Below are positions 59,430-64,000 of a stretch of DNA of 64,000 nucleotides, in pieces; position 1 is the first letter of the stretch, and each line of letters starts with the position of its first letter. The stretch lies in contig CM063283.1 in assembly GCA_032173965.1 (NCBI GenBank), forward strand, positions 108,214,108-108,278,107, written 5' to 3'. A program made the position numbers and the translations under genes. The notes beneath the pieces are model-generated. The model was not told where the DNA came from. It was given only the letters and a program-made list of their open reading frames with translations, and searched no databases. This stretch comes from Sitta carolinensis. Its lineage: Eukaryota > Chordata > Aves > Passeriformes > Sittidae.

Positions 59430-62400
59430 ATGACACATATGATAGATATATGTGTGATGAACATATACCACATACAAACCTAAACAAAGATAAGAGCTTG
59501 CCAATATTAATCCACTTCAAATCATTGTTCCAACTATTTGAGAAACAAACGAATTCACTGACCTTGCAGAGCCTGCCTTTTCTTGGCTGACATGATACAG
59601 AAAGTTCATAAAAAAAAAAAAAGTGATGACTGAATTCTTACCAGAGAGATACACAATAAAGGTGGGCTAGAGAGGTACACAGATGAACCCAAACAGCCAC
59701 CAAGAATATATGAAAGGATCACATCACTCTCTTCTTCCAATGGAGCAATGGTAGTGAGGCCAACTAACAAATATCTGAGCAAGAGTCACGAGAGATCTGC
59801 TCCTGAAGATAACACTTGCTCCTGGAGGAGCCACTGGGGAGCAGCCCTGAAGTCAGCCCATGCCAACAAGAGGGAGACCTGCAGTGTCTGCAGGAGACCT
59901 TGCAGTGGGAAGCTGAGCACTGCAGGGAGGGCCAGGAGAGTGAACGCTGTGACCGGCATGACACAGTGCTGGGACAGGCTTTGTGTTAGAAGCGTCTGTC
60001 AGTTCCTTGGAAACGGCCGAGAACTGAAAGCATCAAAGAAATAAAGCTGTTGCCAGCTGGAGGAACAATAGGCAAGCCAGAGCTATCTTTAGCTCTCGGG
60101 ATTAAATTCAAATTGCAAATGCAAAGGCCTGGAAGAAAAGGCCTTCCCGCACTACTGAGCGCCAGCCTAAGTGCACAGCACAGCCCGGCACTGACAAGCA
60201 TCCGCAGCCCCTTTGTCATCCCCTGTCATCACCTCACTCGAAGGAAGGGCAAAAGGGGAGCCAAAGAGGAGGGTGAGTCTGTCCCTGCCTGACTGCAATG
60301 CTCCCAAAACACCAGATTTTTCCCTGGGAGGGATGCTCCTGGGAGGGTGCCATGCCTTGGCAGCTGCCTGGCAAACTTCAGCATCAGGAGCCATCCAGCT
60401 GCAGCCACACAGACCTTGGCACGAGCCAATTGTTCCTGCTTCTCATTCATGATGGGTAGAGCAGGCAGCAGCTGGATGTACAAGCAGTCAGCACAGCCTC
60501 CTGCAAAATCATCAAGGGATGTGTAGTGGCTCTGGAATGGCTGCATGGGCCCCAGTTTCACAGGCAATTCTGGGTTTGATGGGAGAGCGTAAAAACTGAT
60601 CTGGTGTACCACTCTCCTCTGACACCTTCACTCTGTGTGGTAACTCATGCCTCCCCATCCTACAGGCAGTGGCTCTGAATCCTTGGCCCACCAATTGCTC
60701 CTGAGAGTCCCCCACATCACAGCAAAGGAAAGCAAGTCCTCAGCAGCAGTATTCAGGCTCAGCCCCTTCACCAGAAAACCTGTATACAGACTGAAAATAT
60801 AAAAAACAGCCCAGTACAGCTCTGTGGCAACCAAGACATAAAGGACTGCTGGGAACACATCCTTGTTGCTGCCCCTGAAAGGGAGTGTTGATGTGCAAGC
60901 CTAAGCCAGATTTGGCTGGTTTAGTTGCATTAAGGAACACGATGTCCTGTCTTTAAGACCTTAGGATGTCTTAAAGCATTGTCTTGCTTTAGGATGTTAG
61001 CTCTTGTGTGTTGGCTAAGGGGCTGACAGCTTACTTAGGTCTGACAGCACACCTCAGGCTGGCTGAGCACAGGGTACATCTGCACCATGCCCTCCAGACA
61101 GCATAGCTCTCTCTCAGCCAGCTCCCACTGCTGCCAGCTGCCAGCCCTGCTGATAACCCTGCTATGGAGCACAGGACACGGTCCCAGCAGAGCTCTGGCC
61201 GCCGCGGCTACGCCACTACCTGACTTGATTCATCTACAGTCCCCAGCGGCTGCAGAGGGCTTGGTGAGAGGCTGAATCTGCAGGACTGAGGGCAGCACTG
61301 TCAGCCTCTGCCCACAGAGAGACTCACACTCAACTAATCGACCTGCTGGGGCATCACGGCCCCAAATAAAGGGACCAATCTCCCTCCCGCTACACCAAGC
61401 TGGAAAAAATCCAAGCTGTGAGTTAGGGATTGCAGGCACGCCGAAGAGAGAGCAGGGGAGGCTGTTGCCTGATAACTTGCTTAATGAATTGCAGACTTCT
61501 GAGCTGGTCTGTTCAGCTAGGGAAATCCAACAAGCACCTCACACCCGAGCGCTAGGAAATTGGTTTAATAGTTTCAGTGCTGTAATGAAACACCACTGGA
61601 GAGCAGAGGTCCCAGCTCTCACCTGCATGTGCAGTTTTCATATTGTAAAAAACGAACTTCTTTCTGATTCCACCAAGTGTTTTGAGGTGTTGTTACAGAG
61701 TCACAACATCGACTTTTAATGACAGTGCAAATGACAGTTGCAGAAGATCAAGCGTGTACCCGTCCAGCTACGGCTTTCTGCAAAACCTGCCAGCAGTGCA
61801 GAGATTTTTAAATCCGTGCTGCAGTCATCTCTGGTTTTATGTTTGTTATTTTGTTTTTAAGTAGACGCTTAGTGGTATCTGGAGGGCATTTGCTACTCTG
61901 ATACTCAGCGTGAAAGGAAGGGCTTGAACAAGTGGTTGAGCTCTTATAGGAGAAGAAAGAAAAAAAAAGGATTGCTGTTGGCTGCTGCAGTGCTGGAGCT
62001 GGGGGAGAAGGCAGTGAAAGCTGCACCTTCAGCCTGGCCCTGCTGGCCGAGGGAGGGCAGGGATGCAGGGAAAGCCTCTCTGAGCCAGTCAAGCTGCAGT
62101 TGTGACACATCCTCCGTCCCCGGACCCCGAGGCAGAGGCGCCGGCACACAGGGGGTTACAGTGAAGTTATAACTTTAGCTGTTAAAATTCATGAGGTGTA
62201 AAATACAAATTGCATGTCGTGGATGAGCTGCCTTTAAAGTTTATATATTACTCTCCCCCAGCCCGCTCCAGTTCAAACCTCTGTTGGCAGGAGCTAATTA
62301 GAGCTCACCCAGGAGGGAAGCGCAGCCCCCGTGGGGCAGCACAGGTTAGGCAGGGGGTCACCTGGGCCCGTCCAGACTGTGTTTATAGTTGTTTGGCTAC

Positions 62401-64000
62401 AGGAAGCTGGGGGAAACCCATGACTAATGCATACATGAGCAATCACAGATCAGAATTAATCCTTTATACTCATTTCTTCATCTTTTTAGACTTCTCAGTT
62501 TGAAAGACATGAAGCTCTGCCTTTGAAGTTTGGGTTTGTTTTTTGGTTTTTGTGGGGGTTTTTTTGTTTGATTATTCCCACAGTTCAATTTATGTAATTT
62601 TCCTGTAAAAAACATGCAAAACATTTTTAAATAGTTATCACAACGCTAAAGCTTTTGCATGTTTTGGGGTTTTTTACATCAAGCTCCAATCTCATTTTTT
62701 ATGTGCTCTGTACAACTTGCCACACATCCATCTTCCAGAACCAAGCTTTCTTGAATTTTTGCTCACACTGTTCTCTTGTCCTCAGTACCACTATTTTCAC
62801 CATCCCAAGCAGATGGGGAGCAAATAAAAAAGGCCCAGGTAGACACAAGCATTTGGGAGTACCAAACCTGTCTGTAAGGGTTTCTTCATGTCCTGGGTGA
62901 CCTTATGTATTCTCACCCAGAATTCAGTGCCCAAGGGAATTTTACTCACATAATTCCTTCCCCACCCAAGAAAGACTTAGGGGATCAGAGATTCAGTAGA
63001 GAAAAAAATATGTAAATGTCCAGAACACAGAGAACGAGCATCAGCTTATGCATAGCTGACTGAATTGAACACAAACAATGATTGAGAATAGGATGGGCTG
63101 GAAGAAGAAATTTAAATATTTATCCTAAATGCTCTTTCTTTGCATTTCTTGAAATAAATTACTCCCAGCAATTTCAGGCAGAGATTGTTGATTAATTCCA
63201 GCAAAGAAGAGAGACGGGAAAAATTACTATACATCGTCTATTTCTGAGTTTCAGATGGTCTTTTCATATTTCTTCGTAGTCTTTGTGATTGGGCTTTTTG
63301 ACTCCAGGGTGATTTGTGGGCGGTTTGCAGAGGAGTTCGCTGCTCACGTCACATGTGTAGATATAGATCGTGGAGCACCGTCACAAATACGAGAAAGAAG
63401 TGCTTTGTATAGAGCGGGGTGGAAACACAGACTGTAACCTGGCCAGAAGATAGCAGGGTGAGCAGCACAGATGTCCTGAAGATGGTCTGCTGAGAAGAGC
63501 TCACACTGGGGCCGCTTGCACCCTGATCCCACTCAGCCACTGGCAAAAGCAGCAAGCACCGAGAGAAGCAGAAACCAGGATGCTGTTACAGCTGGTTGAG
63601 CCTCGGCTGACAGAAATGCCCCGGGGCTACTGGCAATCGGACATAAATTAAACCAGTTGTGAAGCTGCTTTAGTTTATACTCGGGCATCAGGCCAGCCCC
63701 AGCTGCCTCAGCAGCAGAGGAAGGTTTTAAAGCTGCCTGTCCTTCCTCGCACGCCTGGCCCGGAGTCGCACGCAGGCTGCCAAGCAAAGGGGCCTCCCTG
63801 TCCCGTGTGAGTGTTCCTCCTCCCTCGGCCAAAACAGGTCCACGGGTGTTACGGCAGCAAACCCCAGAGTGGCTGTGCTGCTGTCTCACGGCTTCAGGGA
63901 GGCTGCAGAAGATGCTCTGGTCTAAGGAATATCCCAAGTAAGGTGGTGTGATTCAGTTTGTGTGAATTCACTGAGGGGAAAATGTCCACAGCTGTGAAAA
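59430..64000. other. Noncoding stretch, little structure
   Basis: Ordinary sequence with a 13-A run at 59610-59622, an inverted repeat CTTTAAGAC/GTCTTAAAG at 60951-60976 and a T/G tract at 62528-62569. AT-rich parts at 62150-62260 and 63040-63260 have a weak CNE texture. The minus-strand frames at 60229-60858 were examined for CR1 similarity and not accepted. No gene is recognised. Confidence 0.5.
62528..62569 (+). repeat. T/G-rich low-complexity tract
   Basis: About 40 bp of T and G only, of the same type as 28181-28274. Confidence 0.75.

Noticed and set aside
60390..60612. Minus-strand frame slightly like the start of the CR1 endonuclease (MNEKQEQL)
   Set aside because: Only a few residues agree, with an insertion, and the following sequence departs from CR1. 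Not enough to call a LINE fragment.
60951..60976. 9-bp inverted repeat with 8-nt loop as a microRNA precursor
   Set aside because: The stem is too short for a microRNA hairpin and flanking bases do not extend it.
1..64000. Bacterial-type systems (CRISPR, operons, toxin-antitoxin, phage defence)
   Set aside because: CR1 elements, a solo LTR, CpG islands and lack of long genes show vertebrate DNA. No spaced direct repeats or gene clusters exist.

Overview
The window looks like nuclear DNA from a bird. The strongest evidence is two CR1 LINE 3' fragments of the avian type (10742-11297 on the plus strand, split by an insertion; 23877-24017 on the minus strand). The low repeat load and sharply CpG-rich patches in otherwise mixed-composition DNA fit this. 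Species and chromosome cannot be read from the sequence. A passerine is possible but unproven.

I find no protein-coding gene, no convincing exon and no tRNA, rRNA, microRNA or snRNA gene. The open frames are what both strands of GC-rich vertebrate DNA give by chance. They lack domains, repeated exon structure and usable splice boundaries. The longest (1024-1923, about 300 codons) is somewhat longer than expected and is discussed as a finding, not called as a gene. There are no bacterial or phage features: no operons, CRISPR arrays, insertion sequences or origins.

Layout: 1-4100 is plain intergenic or intronic DNA with a 35-bp minisatellite and a G-rich hairpin. 4100-8530 holds several islands that look like conserved noncoding elements (CNE-like: homeodomain-type AT cores, retained CpGs, no repeats). 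10000-11300 holds a CNE-like block and then a CR1 copy interrupted by a 420-bp solo LTR with a 6-bp target duplication. 11690-11960 is a purine-rich tract with a 13-G run. 12430-13090 is one of the best CNE-like blocks. 13100-18300 is mostly featureless apart from a perfect 20-bp palindrome. 18300-20350 is again CNE-like. 20360-29800 is mixed, with the second CR1, G-rich motifs and low-complexity tracts. 30490-31190 is an orphan CpG island, followed by CNE-like blocks at 31540-32040 and 33450-33845 with an old MIR-type SINE relic between them. 41490-42690 pairs a CNE-like block with a second CpG island. 47570-49640 and 51600-53990 hold more CNE-like DNA. 54190-54960 is a third CpG island. 55000-64000 is mostly plain.

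The best reading is a regulatory gene desert, or a very large intron, next to a developmental gene outside the window. Many candidate enhancers and at least three orphan CpG islands sit in unique sequence with few transposons. This is inferred from composition and motifs only; conservation cannot be tested here.
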